A stretch of 27,051 nucleotides of DNA from Spirochaetia bacterium (lineage in GTDB: Bacteria > Spirochaetota > Spirochaetia > Treponematales > Breznakiellaceae). Position 1 is the first letter of the stretch. The number at the start of each line of letters is the position of its first letter. A program made the position numbers and the translations under genes. Below, one piece after another: positions 1 to 7,717 of the stretch. A model generated the notes under the pieces. That model did no database searches. It saw only the letters and a program-made list of their open reading frames with translations, and was not told where the DNA came from. The stretch covers positions 1-27,051 of the forward strand of contig BOAU01000022.1 in assembly GCA_026002025.1 (NCBI GenBank), in the 5' to 3' direction.

Positions 1-1029
1 GGATTGGGCGTGGCAGGCGGGGCAGATATGAGCGCTGCAAGTACCGCCCTTCGCAGCATCTTCGCCGAGGCTTACCAATGGACTGATCGATTCAACCAGA
101 TCCGCAAAATTCCGCTTCGGCGTATTGATAAGGCCGTATTTTTCGGCGATTTTTCGGCAGCTTTCATTCAACCTTTCAAAAAAGGCCCGGTTAAGAGTAG
201 TTCCCCTGTTCCCGGATTTTCGGAAAAGCAGCCGGGATGCCCTGCGGCAGCCCTGTTTCCCGATTCCGGCAGAAATGAAACCTGCGGTTCGGGCCAATTT
301 TTCGTGGTACACGCCGGGGGAGACCAAAAGGACCGGAGTTCCGGCGTGGACAGCCTCAAAGGCGGTCAGGCCGAAGTGGCTTATCAGAAGATCGTATTCG
401 GCAAGGTGTTCCCGTAAATTAGGGATAGTCCGCCCTTCGCCGGAACCCATGAGGGTAGACGCCGGAAGCAGTGCCTGGCACCTTTTTCCGAGACCGGCGG
501 GGTCTTCCGCGCCGAAGCTGATAAGGACTTTGAGGGGCCCGGCGCCGGCAGTCTCTCCGGCGGTAATTTGCGAAGCAGCCCAGGGATCGGATCGCCGGTT
601 TTTCGGCAGGGGAAGCAGCGAAGGATCCAAAATGTTCGGTTTTGAATGAAAGCGCGGACCGGGGAGCAGATCGATAAGGAAGTCAAAATCATCCCGACAG
701 GCTCCCCCTTCATCAATGCCGATGAGGGGGGCCAGGGATGACCAGAAAACATATTCTTCCGCCGGAGTACTGAAACGGTCCAGCAGAATGAAAGCCCAGG
801 GGCGATCCACCGCGGCTTTTTGATTGGAAATGAGCCAATCAGGGTCGAGGTCTTTGAGGAAGGGACTTAAATGGGGGGCAAGGTTGGCTGTACCGCCTGA
901 ACCGGGTATGTAAAGGAAGGCTTCCCGGCCACGGGTCCACAAATCCCGGACCAGAGCAACGGAACGGACCAAGTGGCCCCCTCCCCTGCCCTTTTCAACA
1001 CAAGGGACCGCGAGGATTGCGCCGCTCAC
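1..1029 (-). CDS. PseG-like GT-B glycan-biosynthesis protein, 3' end outside window
   Basis: An open frame of 343 codons runs leftwards from a GTG at 1029 to the window edge without a stop. The start overlaps the stop of the cytidylyltransferase gene by four bases (GTGA), so translation is probably coupled. Near the N-terminus the protein reads GRGGGHLVRSVALVRDL, the glycine/histidine loop of PseG-type UDP-sugar hydrolases and related GT-B enzymes. A second-half segment, LISHFGLTAFEAVHAGTPVL, matches the nucleotide-binding region of that fold. PseG removes UDP from an amino-sugar precursor of pseudaminic acid; here the exact sugar is unknown. The PseG-like part covers about residues 1-300. 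Close to the edge (about residues 331-340) lies a cysteine cluster, CSAHICPAC, unusual for PseG and suggestive of a second, zinc-binding domain further left. Alternative: another GT-B glycosyltransferase. The coding frame is certain; the precise function is not. Confidence 0.72.
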   Translation of the reverse strand, partial: MSGAILAVPCVEKGRGGGHLVRSVALVRDLWTRGREAFLYIPGSGGTANLAPHLSPFLKDLDPDWLISNQKAAVDRPWAFILLDRFSTPAEEYVFWSSLAPLIGIDEGGACRDDFDFLIDLLPGPRFHSKPNILDPSLLPLPKNRRSDPWAASQITAGETAGAGPLKVLISFGAEDPAGLGKRCQALLPASTLMGSGEGRTIPNLREHLAEYDLLISHFGLTAFEAVHAGTPVLLVSPGVYHEKLARTAGFISAGIGKQGCRRASRLLFRKSGNRGTTLNRAFFERLNESCRKIAEKYGLINTPKRNFADLVESISPLVSLGEDAAKGGTCSAHICPACHAQS

Positions 1030-1706
1030 CTCTCCATTTCCTTATAGGCGGCAATAATGGTTTCCCCGCGATACCGCGCTTCCGGGGGAAAACGGGAAAG
1101 GACGGCATAGAGGGCGGAGGCCCGTTCGTAATCTTCAGGCGTGTCCACGGTTACCCGAAGGGAAGACCCCTGCCAGCGGACGGGGGCTAATGGACGATGC
1201 AGGGAAAAAAGTTCCGGGTGATTGTAGAGATAGGGACAGACATGCTCCCGCTCGGGGCCAAGGCCTGCTTCTTTTTCAGCCTTGAGAAGGGCCCAGGCGG
1301 CAACCGATTCCACCCCCGCGCCGTAGGGCAGGCCGCTGTAGCCGGCATAGGCGGCATTGAGGGATGCTGCCTCTTCATTAAGGGCGTCTGCGGCATCGGC
1401 AAAGACAAAGGGGTTGTCGCCGGTGGCCCGGATCACCCGATCGATGCCGAAACAACGGATCGCAAGGCAATAACGGCCCAGCACATCGTCCTTAGGGCCT
1501 TCGCAAAAGACAAAACCCGCCTCTTCCGCCAGGGGGGCGAAGGCCGGAGCGCAGTCCTCCGGGGAGGCAAGGACATGAAGGTCAGCTTTTACGGTTTTAA
1601 GGGCCTCCATGACCCGAAAAAGGAGGGGCTTATTGTTCAGGGGCAGCAGGGCTTTGCCGGGAAGCCGGCTTGAATCGAGCCGGGCCTGAAGTATCACGGC
1701 GGTCAC
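1026..1706 (-). CDS. SpsF-like cytidylyltransferase (CMP-sugar synthetase family)
   Basis: This 226-residue protein opens with the family signature: ILQARLDSSRLPGKALL at about residues 5-21 matches the IIQARMGSTRLPGK loop of the Cytidylyltransf_3 / spore-coat SpsF family. That loop binds CTP in enzymes that make CMP-activated acidic sugars. A second conserved stretch, VIRATGDNPFV near residue 90, carries the metal-binding acidic site. The start is GTG at 1706, overlapping the upstream glycosyltransferase stop as GTGA; its own stop overlaps the PseG-like start in the same way. It should act in the cytoplasm, supplying an activated sugar to the neighbouring glycosyltransferase. SpsF proteins often pair with PseG/NeuB-type enzymes in spore-coat or flagellin glycan clusters, which fits the gene order here. 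The substrate cannot be read from sequence. Confidence 0.85.
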   Translation of the reverse strand: MTAVILQARLDSSRLPGKALLPLNNKPLLFRVMEALKTVKADLHVLASPEDCAPAFAPLAEEAGFVFCEGPKDDVLGRYCLAIRCFGIDRVIRATGDNPFVFADAADALNEEAASLNAAYAGYSGLPYGAGVESVAAWALLKAEKEAGLGPEREHVCPYLYNHPELFSLHRPLAPVRWQGSSLRVTVDTPEDYERASALYAVLSRFPPEARYRGETIIAAYKEMER

Positions 1707-2788
1707 GGGGCCTCCCTATGGACGCCTTCGTCCCTTGGGATATCTTCGTCTTTATGGATGCCTTCGCCCCTTGGGGCGCCTTCATTTTGGGGCGGATCGA
1801 TATCCTCCCAGAGTTCGGTGAGGGCCCGGGCATCGTTGCGGAAGCGGTAGCGGTTGGTTTTAACCCAGCGGCGCGCGGAGGAAAATTCATCCCAGGCGCC
1901 GAAGGGGTCCCCCCGGGTTTGCCGGAGGTAGCCGGGGAAGCGGCGCAGGGGCAGATGGGCATAATCCCCCCGGAAGACCGGGCCCAGGTTTTTCAGATAG
2001 AAACGGCGGTAACTTGCCTCGGGGGTACTGTCCACGGCGGGAACTTCACCATCGTAGGAAAGTTTGACCAACTGGGTGACGCTGATTTCTTCCCCCCAGA
2101 GGCAGGCGCGGAAACCGAAGTCCATAAGCTGCCAATAGGGACTTTTTAGGGTACCGTCGAAGCCGCCCAGGCGGATAAAGCGGTCCCGGTCGTAGATGCC
2201 CACCCCGTCATAGGGGTAAAGACTGGAAAGCCCGTCCTTAACAGGCGTAAAGGCCAGGGTTTTAACCACCTTCGCTTTCACCGCCGGGGCAATCAGGGTG
2301 GGAAGGGTTTCGCAGCGGGCGTTTTGTATCACCGGGACCGTACAGAGCCGCTTAAAGCCGCTGCCCTTTCCCTCGGTTTTTGCAATTTCTTCCTGACTCA
2401 AGCAGAGCCGTTCCGCCATCCGGGAAGCCCCGCCGCCCGACATGATCCTGAGATCGTTCCAGATTACAAAAAAGAGGGGGCCCGACAGTTCGGACACCGC
2501 CAGGTTGATCTGCTCGCCGGGGCTGATATCTTCGGAAAGGAGGATGAACCGCACAAAGGGGAAACGGCCCGAAAGCTCCTCCACATCGTAGCGCTCGCGG
2601 GAGTTTTCTATAGAAAGAACATAGTCAAAACCGATCTTTTCCAGTTCCTGAAAGAGGGTACGCCGGGGATAGCGGCCGCCCCGGTTAAGGAGCACCGCCG
2701 AAAGTCCCGTGGAGGCGAGCCGCTCATTGCCCCCCACCGCCGTGTAGGAAGGCAGGGCATCGTTAAAAGTTGTAGGTATAGTATTCAT
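1703..2788 (-). CDS. GT-A (family 2-like) glycosyltransferase with C-terminal hexapeptide repeats
   Basis: The 361-residue protein looks like a GT-A glycosyltransferase. The middle segment ends in FVIWNDLRI, a plausible position for the metal-binding acidic motif. The segment YDRDRFIRLGGFDGTL followed by an acidic residue in the helix after it resembles the C-terminal acceptor region of galactosyltransferase-like GT2 enzymes. The frame is open upstream to 2905, but that extension lies inside the end of the spiro-SPASM gene. I chose ATG 2788, which leaves a 26-base overlap and has a GGGG a few bases upstream. The last 24 residues are four tandem copies of a charged hexapeptide (see the repeat entry), giving a hydrophilic tail after the catalytic domain. 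It probably transfers the sugar activated by the downstream SpsF-like enzyme. Acceptor unknown; family match moderate. Confidence 0.65.
   Translation of the reverse strand: MNTIPTTFNDALPSYTAVGGNERLASTGLSAVLLNRGGRYPRRTLFQELEKIGFDYVLSIENSRERYDVEELSGRFPFVRFILLSEDISPGEQINLAVSELSGPLFFVIWNDLRIMSGGGASRMAERLCLSQEEIAKTEGKGSGFKRLCTVPVIQNARCETLPTLIAPAVKAKVVKTLAFTPVKDGLSSLYPYDGVGIYDRDRFIRLGGFDGTLKSPYWQLMDFGFRACLWGEEISVTQLVKLSYDGEVPAVDSTPEASYRRFYLKNLGPVFRGDYAHLPLRRFPGYLRQTRGDPFGAWDEFSSARRWVKTNRYRFRNDARALTELWEDIDPPQNEGAPRGEGIHKDEDIPRDEGVHREAP
1715..1786 (-). repeat. Four 18-bp tandem units encoding a charged hexapeptide
   Basis: Read on the minus strand, the last codons of the glycosyltransferase encode NEGAPR, GEGIHK, DEDIPR and DEGVHR in direct succession, followed by EAP and stop. 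The consensus is (N/G/D)-E-(G/D)-(A/I/V)-(P/H)-(R/K). Each unit is exactly 18 bases, and the DNA units are related but diverged, so this is an old or selected repeat rather than a recent slippage run. Confidence 0.8.
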
Positions 2789-4373
2789 CACACCCCGCAC
2801 AGGAATCCGTATATTTCCCGCGACAATGTTCTTCATAAAATTTCGCTCCCCGCTCCCAGATGATTTCCAGTGAATCGCTAAAGGCATTCCCCAAAATCCG
2901 CTCACCTGACCCTTGCGGGCCGCCCTTTAATACTGATAAATCTTCCCGACAGAGGGGAACCGTGCCGTCAAGCAGGATGGGCATATCCCGCATAAGGTGC
3001 CAGCAGGGTTGGCGCTGCACCGGGGAAAGGTCCGAAGCCTGCTTTTTGGGCAGAACTCCGCAGAAGTCATCGTATTTCTGGATGATGATATTGGCCGACC
3101 CGTTCGGGGCCGCTTCTTTCCAGGACCGGTAAAACTTTTCGATATCGTCCTCCGCACCAGCCGTCCGCACCGCCTGCACATAGGCGTCTTTGGGGAAAAG
3201 GGCAAGGAGCTTTTTCGCGCAGTCCATGGCCTCCGCAAATCCCGGCCCCCGGATTTCCTGGTAGCGCTGGGGATCGGCGGTGTCAAGGGAAACGATCCAT
3301 GATAAGGGCGGCAGGATGCTGCGGCGATTGGCCGCTGAAGCCGTCCCGGCCTTTGCGGCAAGGCCCGCGATGGCTTCAAGATCGCCGTTTTTCCAGCCCA
3401 CCCCGGAAGTTTCGATGATGAGGGACAGTTCCGGCCTATCAAGGACCAGCTTGATCAGTTCCAGCCGCTGGGGATGGAGGCTGATCTCCCCCCAAAGGGA
3501 CAAATCGATCACCGCATCCCCGGAAAAGGTGCTGATTTTGTCCAATAAAGCCTCAAATTGATGAATTTCGAGGAAGCTGCCGGGACCTGCGGCCTTCCCA
3601 TTGCCGGCAAATTGAGAATAAGGGCAGATCGTACAGGCCTGCGGACAGACCCCTGATACCTGGATGGGGTAGAAATTGGGCAATGTCCGCAGAATTTCCG
3701 GTTTGGAGGCGATAATTTCCGCCGCGTCCGCGGCCGCCGGGATGCCCGAAGCCGTGCCTGCCGCCTTCGCGGCCCCTGCAAAGCGGGTCAAGAGCAAAAG
3801 GTTCCGCTTTGAATCGGCGCTGAGGCTTAAACGGTGGCTGCGAAGATCGATGCCTGAAATTTCAGTTTCGATATCAAAGGCGTTGATGTCCTTCTGCAAT
3901 ACCGCGAAAAGGCTGTCCCGCTCCACCGGGCTTTCGTCTTCCCCGGCGATTTTGGCGAGAATTCCCGCAGTACCGGGGGAGAGGAGTTCCGGGGCAAAGC
4001 CGTAGGGCCAGCCGTCGGCATAGGAGTACTCCGCTGCGTATCTCAGATGCCTGTCCGCAATGGCGGCGGCAAGGGCCGGGTCCAGGAAGGGGCAGTCCGC
4101 CCAGGCAAAAAAGGTGAGGTCGAACCCTATGCCAAGACTGGACAGGGTCTCCAGAAGGCCCTTCCGGGTCCATTTCGGCTGAGATACTACGGTCACATCA
4201 CCGGGAATTTCCGGATAAACCATCCCTTCCGCACCCAAAAGAACCACCTTTCCCACGCCGGGAAAAAGCCTGACCCGTTCCAGGGCCAAATCAAGGGTGC
4301 TTTTCCCGTCAAAAACTTTTTCAAAGGCCGCAGGGAACAGGCGGCTTCCGTATAATACTGCAAGGGAATTCAT
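2763..4373 (-). CDS. Spiro-SPASM protein: NTP-transferase-like domain fused to radical SAM/SPASM
   Basis: This 536-residue protein has two parts. Residues 1 to about 200 resemble a GT-A nucleotidyltransferase (KdsB/MobA-like), with the acidic motif DCPFLD at 93-98. Residues from about 235 onward are a radical SAM enzyme: CPQACTIC gives the canonical CxxxCxxC iron-sulfur motif at C243, C247 and C250. The C-terminus is SPASM-like, with C457, then GTVPLC (G470 to C475), and C517, C525 and C528, enough for one auxiliary cluster rather than the usual two. I recognise this fusion as the spirochaete-restricted spiro-SPASM type, whose reaction is unknown to me. It is the first gene of the minus-strand cluster and overlaps the glycosyltransferase by 26 bases, which argues for a radical modification of a sugar nucleotide or glycosylated protein. 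A -10-like GATACT lies eight bases before the ATG. Confidence 0.85.
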   Translation of the reverse strand: MNSLAVLYGSRLFPAAFEKVFDGKSTLDLALERVRLFPGVGKVVLLGAEGMVYPEIPGDVTVVSQPKWTRKGLLETLSSLGIGFDLTFFAWADCPFLDPALAAAIADRHLRYAAEYSYADGWPYGFAPELLSPGTAGILAKIAGEDESPVERDSLFAVLQKDINAFDIETEISGIDLRSHRLSLSADSKRNLLLLTRFAGAAKAAGTASGIPAAADAAEIIASKPEILRTLPNFYPIQVSGVCPQACTICPYSQFAGNGKAAGPGSFLEIHQFEALLDKISTFSGDAVIDLSLWGEISLHPQRLELIKLVLDRPELSLIIETSGVGWKNGDLEAIAGLAAKAGTASAANRRSILPPLSWIVSLDTADPQRYQEIRGPGFAEAMDCAKKLLALFPKDAYVQAVRTAGAEDDIEKFYRSWKEAAPNGSANIIIQKYDDFCGVLPKKQASDLSPVQRQPCWHLMRDMPILLDGTVPLCREDLSVLKGGPQGSGERILGNAFSDSLEIIWERGAKFYEEHCRGKYTDSCAGCDEYYTYNF

Positions 4374-4381
4374 ACCCTTTA

Positions 4382-4407
4382 AGTATCGGACAAAAATCTG
4401 CTATGCT
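4382..4407. promoter_or_regulatory. Divergent -10-like elements for spiro-SPASM (minus) and xseA (plus)
   Basis: On the minus strand GATACT (4387-4382) lies eight bases before the spiro-SPASM ATG. On the plus strand TATGCT (4402-4407) lies 12 bases before the xseA ATG at 4420, or six before the in-frame GTG at 4414. Recognisable -35 boxes are absent or poor on both sides. The spacing implies nearly leaderless mRNAs in both directions. This is inference from spacing. Confidence 0.35.
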
Positions 4408-4419
4408 GTACCTGTGGAA

Positions 4420-5613
4420 ATGCCGAAGCTTACTGTCAGCGAACTTACGGATCTCATACGCCGGACCCTGGAGGGGAGTTTTCCCGAGGTGATCGTGGAG
4501 GGGGAGCTTTCCAACTACCGGCCCTCAAGCGCGGGGCACCTCTATTTTACCCTGAAAGACAGCGGGGCGGTACTTTCCGCGGTGATGTTCAAAAACCGGA
4601 GCCGCTTCCTCAATTTTGAACCCAAAGACGGGATGCTCCTGCGGGTAAAGGGGAACATTTCAGTCTATGCCCAGCGGGGGAACTACCAGATAATCTGCGA
4701 GGAGATGGAACTGGCCGGGGCCGGGGATATCCTGGCCATGCTGGAAAAGCGGAAGCGTCAGCTTGCCGCCGAGGGACTCTTTGATGAAGACCGCAAGCGG
4801 CCCATCCCCCGGTTCCCGGAAACCATTGGGGTGGTGAGTTCCCCAACCGGGGCGGCGGTACGTGACATCCTCAATATTTTGCGCCGCCGGGCCGGAGGGG
4901 TACGGGTGATTGTCTTCCCCACCCTGGTGCAGGGGAACGAAGCCGCCGCGCAGATCGCCCGGCGGATCGAACAGGCCAATGCGTGGCAGCTGGCGGATGT
5001 GCTCATCGTGGGCCGGGGGGGCGGTTCCCTGGAGGACCTGCTGCCATTTTCCGAAGAAGCGGTAGTGCGGGCGGTGGCGGCATCGAAAATTCCCGTGGTA
5101 AGCGCCGTGGGCCATGAAATAGATTGGGCCTTAAGCGACTTTGCCGCGGACCTCCGGGCCCCTACCCCATCGGCGGCGGCGGAACTGGTAAGCGAAAACC
5201 GGGAATCGGTGCTGGAAATGATCCGGGATTTAAGGGCGGAAATGGGACGAAGTATGAAGGCCAAAATAGAACGGGCCCGGCTTTTGGCCAAGCCCTTCAG
5301 CCTTGAGGACCTGGAATACCGGTTTCGCAGCATACTTCAGCCCCGGCTGGTACGCTTTGACGATGCCAAGGAAGCGCTCCTCTCAAACTTTACCGAAAAG
5401 GCGGCGGAGCTCCGCCGCAGACTGGAACTGGCCCGGACCACCCTTGAGGCGGGAAGCCCCCTCGCCATACTGGAACGGGGCTTTTCCGTAACGGTGAACC
5501 AACGGACCGGCAAAGTGGTGCGCCGGGCGGTGGAGGTTAAGGCCGGGGATCAGCTCAGTATCCGGCCCCTGGAAGGGCTGATTACGGCGATGGTTAGGGA
5601 AAAGGAAGAATAA
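4420..5613 (+). CDS. xseA: Exodeoxyribonuclease VII large subunit
   Basis: This is the large subunit of exonuclease VII, which degrades single-stranded DNA into short acid-soluble oligonucleotides in repair. The 397 residues begin with the N-terminal OB-fold (VEGELSNYRPSSAGHLYFTL). They continue into the catalytic domain with GVVSSPTGAAVRDI, GRGGGSLEDLLPFSEE, SAVGHEIDWALSDF and ADLRAPTPSAAAELV, all highly conserved in XseA. The length is slightly shorter than in E. coli. The frame is open back to 4297, but those codons lie inside the divergent gene. ATG 4420 gives the normal N-terminus; GTG 4414 adds only two residues and sits six bases after the -10-like TATGCT, so it could be the true leaderless start. 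The gene leads an operon with xseB (23-base gap) and mutL. Confidence 0.95.
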   Translation: MPKLTVSELTDLIRRTLEGSFPEVIVEGELSNYRPSSAGHLYFTLKDSGAVLSAVMFKNRSRFLNFEPKDGMLLRVKGNISVYAQRGNYQIICEEMELAGAGDILAMLEKRKRQLAAEGLFDEDRKRPIPRFPETIGVVSSPTGAAVRDILNILRRRAGGVRVIVFPTLVQGNEAAAQIARRIEQANAWQLADVLIVGRGGGSLEDLLPFSEEAVVRAVAASKIPVVSAVGHEIDWALSDFAADLRAPTPSAAAELVSENRESVLEMIRDLRAEMGRSMKAKIERARLLAKPFSLEDLEYRFRSILQPRLVRFDDAKEALLSNFTEKAAELRRRLELARTTLEAGSPLAILERGFSVTVNQRTGKVVRRAVEVKAGDQLSIRPLEGLITAMVREKEE

Positions 5614-5636
5614 TCAGAGGATGTAATGGGGGAAAA

Positions 5637-5891
5637 GTGAAAACGACAGAAAAGGGCATGAAGAATTTTGAAGAACGGCTGGAACGGCTGGAAAACCTGG
5701 GGGAAAAGATCCGCAAGACCGATATTCCCCTGGACGAGGCCTTGAAGGCCTTTGAGGAAGGGATCAAATTGGCCCAGACCCTGGAAAAGGACCTTGAAAA
5801 GGTGGAAAGCCGTATCGAGGTTTTGATGAACAGCAGCGAGGCGCCGCCGGAGGAAAACCCCGAATTGAGCCTCTTTGACGAAGAAGACTGA
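5637..5891 (+). CDS. xseB: Exodeoxyribonuclease VII small subunit
   Basis: The 84-residue protein has the XseB pattern: FEERLERLENLGEKIRK, then IPLDEALKAFEEGIKLAQ, and a coiled-coil-like helix ending in VESRIEVLM. It pairs with XseA to form the exonuclease VII holoenzyme; several small subunits bind along the helical arm of each large subunit. I keep the GTG at 5637 because a GGGGG lies five to nine bases upstream. ATG 5658, preceded by AAAGGG, would give a protein seven residues shorter and cannot be excluded. It lies directly after xseA and two bases before mutL, so the three genes are almost certainly co-transcribed. The acidic C-terminal tail is ordinary for the family. Confidence 0.92.
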   Translation: MKTTEKGMKNFEERLERLENLGEKIRKTDIPLDEALKAFEEGIKLAQTLEKDLEKVESRIEVLMNSSEAPPEENPELSLFDEED

Positions 5892-5893
5892 TT

Positions 5894-7717
5894 ATGGTGG
5901 ATATTACCCCGGACCGGACCAAAGGCTGGGACCTGCGGGACCGGGATCACCGGATACAATTGCTCCCCCCGGAGGAGGCCCGGAAAATCGCCGCCGGAGA
6001 GGTGATCGACCGCCCCGCAGCCCTGGTGCGGGAATTCCTGGATAACGCCATCGACGCCGGGGGTGAGCAGATTGAGGTGCTCATTGAGGAAGGGGGGGGC
6101 CGCCGGACCGAGGTGATCGACGACGGCGCGGGAATGGATCAGAACGATCTTGAACTCTGCTGGCTCACCCACGCAACCAGCAAAATTCGTTCATTGGATG
6201 ATCTGGCGTCAGCGGAAACCTTGGGCTTCCGGGGGGAGGCCCTGGCGGCGGCGGCGGCGGTGGCACGGCTCGAAATCCTCACCAGTACCGACGGCCGGGA
6301 TGCCTGGCAGCTTGAGGTTGGCCCCGGGAAAACAGAGCCCCGCATTGAACAGGCCCGGCGGAACCGGGGGACCAGCGTCCGCGCCCTGGGCCTTTTCGAC
6401 ACCATTCCTGCGCGAAAGCGTTTCCTGAAACGCGAGGGCGCCGAAGCGCTCCTCTGCCGCCAGGCTTTTATCGACAAGGCCCTGGCCTTCCCGGAACGGG
6501 GCTTCCGTTTTGTCCAGGACGGTAAACTCAAAACCTGGCTCCCCGCTGTTTCCAGTTTGAAGGAACGGTTTATTCAATGCCTCCTCGACTCCATGGAAGG
6601 CACTTTTCTCCACGAAATCCACGGGGCGGGTCCGGGCTTTTCGGTAACCCTGGTAATAGGCGGACCTGAACTCTATCGGAATGACCGGCGGCAGCAGTAT
6701 ATCTTTGCCAACCGCCGCCGGATTCAGGACTATGGTCTTATGCAGGCCCTGGAATACGGCGTCCAGGGCTGGTTCCCCAATGGGGTGCATCCGGTGGGGG
6801 CGGTTTATGTGGAAATCGATCCCGCCCTGGCGGACTTCAACATCCATCCCGCCAAACGGGAAGTCCGTTTTGCCGATCCCGGTGCCATCCATCACCTGAT
6901 AACACAAACACTGCGGGAATTCACCCGCCACGACAGCGCCCGCCGCACGGAAGAAAACAGCCATACTACCGAAATCGATTACGAAAACCTCGATACCATA
7001 TTCAACAATCCCGGCAATAGTTATCCGGGATATGGGGATCGCCATGCGGGGGCTCTTGCCCTTGAGGCGCTGCTGGATCAGAGGCCCGCATTTGCCCCCC
7101 TTCCCGGACGGGGATCAACCGAACCGGCACGATCGCCGGATCGCGGTTTTGCTGTTGCGGAAGCAAGCCCTCAATATGGGGGCATACGGCTTATAGGCCG
7201 GGTGTTTGAGCTGTTCATTCTGGTTGAAGCAGGGGATGAACTTTTTATCATTGACCAGCACGCCGCCCACGAGCGGATCCTCTACAATGCCTTTCTTTCA
7301 AAGCCCATCCCCAAACAGGAACTGCTGGTGCCCATACCATTCAGTACCGCAAGCGCCGATGAGGACAAATTCCTCAGCTCACACCGGACAGAACTGGCAA
7401 ACCTGGGTCTTATAATAGAAGAAGATGAAGGGGAGTGGCGCATAACAGCCCTGCCCGCGAACTGGAAGCTTGGGGATGCGGAAACGGTACGGGAAATTCT
7501 TGAACTGCGGACTGCGGGGGAAAACATGGCGGAACGGTGGGCCGCCACCCTCTCCTGCCACGCCGCAATAAAAGACGGGGACTACCTGGACGACAGTGCT
7601 ACCTTGGCTCTGGCAAAAGAAGTCCTGTCGCTCCCGCAGCCCCGCTGCCCCCACGGCCGCCCTGTCTGGACAATAATCACCAAAGAAAATTTGTATCGGG
7701 CCGTCAAACGCACATAA
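5894..7717 (+). CDS. mutL: DNA mismatch repair protein MutL, endonuclease-type
   Basis: MutL links mismatch recognition by MutS to strand incision. The N-terminal GHKL ATPase is intact: E47 and N51 match the catalytic Glu and Mg-binding Asn of E. coli MutL (E29, N33), followed by DDGAGM at 76-81, GFRGEAL at 111-117 and FNIHPAKREVRF. After a low-conservation linker, the C-terminal dimerisation/endonuclease domain carries DQHAAHER (D454, H456, E460), SCHAAIK around C555 and CPHGRP at 585-590. These are the zinc/endonuclease motifs of MutL from organisms lacking MutH. The last Glu of the DQHA(X)2E(X)4E signature is Asn465 here. The N-terminus is about 20 residues longer than in E. coli, with no better internal start. 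Two bases separate it from xseB. Confidence 0.96.
   Translation: MVDITPDRTKGWDLRDRDHRIQLLPPEEARKIAAGEVIDRPAALVREFLDNAIDAGGEQIEVLIEEGGGRRTEVIDDGAGMDQNDLELCWLTHATSKIRSLDDLASAETLGFRGEALAAAAAVARLEILTSTDGRDAWQLEVGPGKTEPRIEQARRNRGTSVRALGLFDTIPARKRFLKREGAEALLCRQAFIDKALAFPERGFRFVQDGKLKTWLPAVSSLKERFIQCLLDSMEGTFLHEIHGAGPGFSVTLVIGGPELYRNDRRQQYIFANRRRIQDYGLMQALEYGVQGWFPNGVHPVGAVYVEIDPALADFNIHPAKREVRFADPGAIHHLITQTLREFTRHDSARRTEENSHTTEIDYENLDTIFNNPGNSYPGYGDRHAGALALEALLDQRPAFAPLPGRGSTEPARSPDRGFAVAEASPQYGGIRLIGRVFELFILVEAGDELFIIDQHAAHERILYNAFLSKPIPKQELLVPIPFSTASADEDKFLSSHRTELANLGLIIEEDEGEWRITALPANWKLGDAETVREILELRTAGENMAERWAATLSCHAAIKDGDYLDDSATLALAKEVLSLPQPRCPHGRPVWTIITKENLYRAVKRT

Noticed and set aside
2324..2863. 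Plus-strand open frames of 150-180 codons opposite the glycan cluster
   Set aside because: They are antisense shadows of high-GC coding sequence, with no family motif and no ribosome binding site.
2789..2905. N-terminal extension of the glycosyltransferase frame to 2905
   Set aside because: It lies entirely within the well-supported end of the spiro-SPASM gene, and ATG 2788 gives a sensible start.
4297..4413. Longer xseA start at 4297
   Set aside because: The extra codons overlap the divergent spiro-SPASM gene and have no XseA-like sequence.
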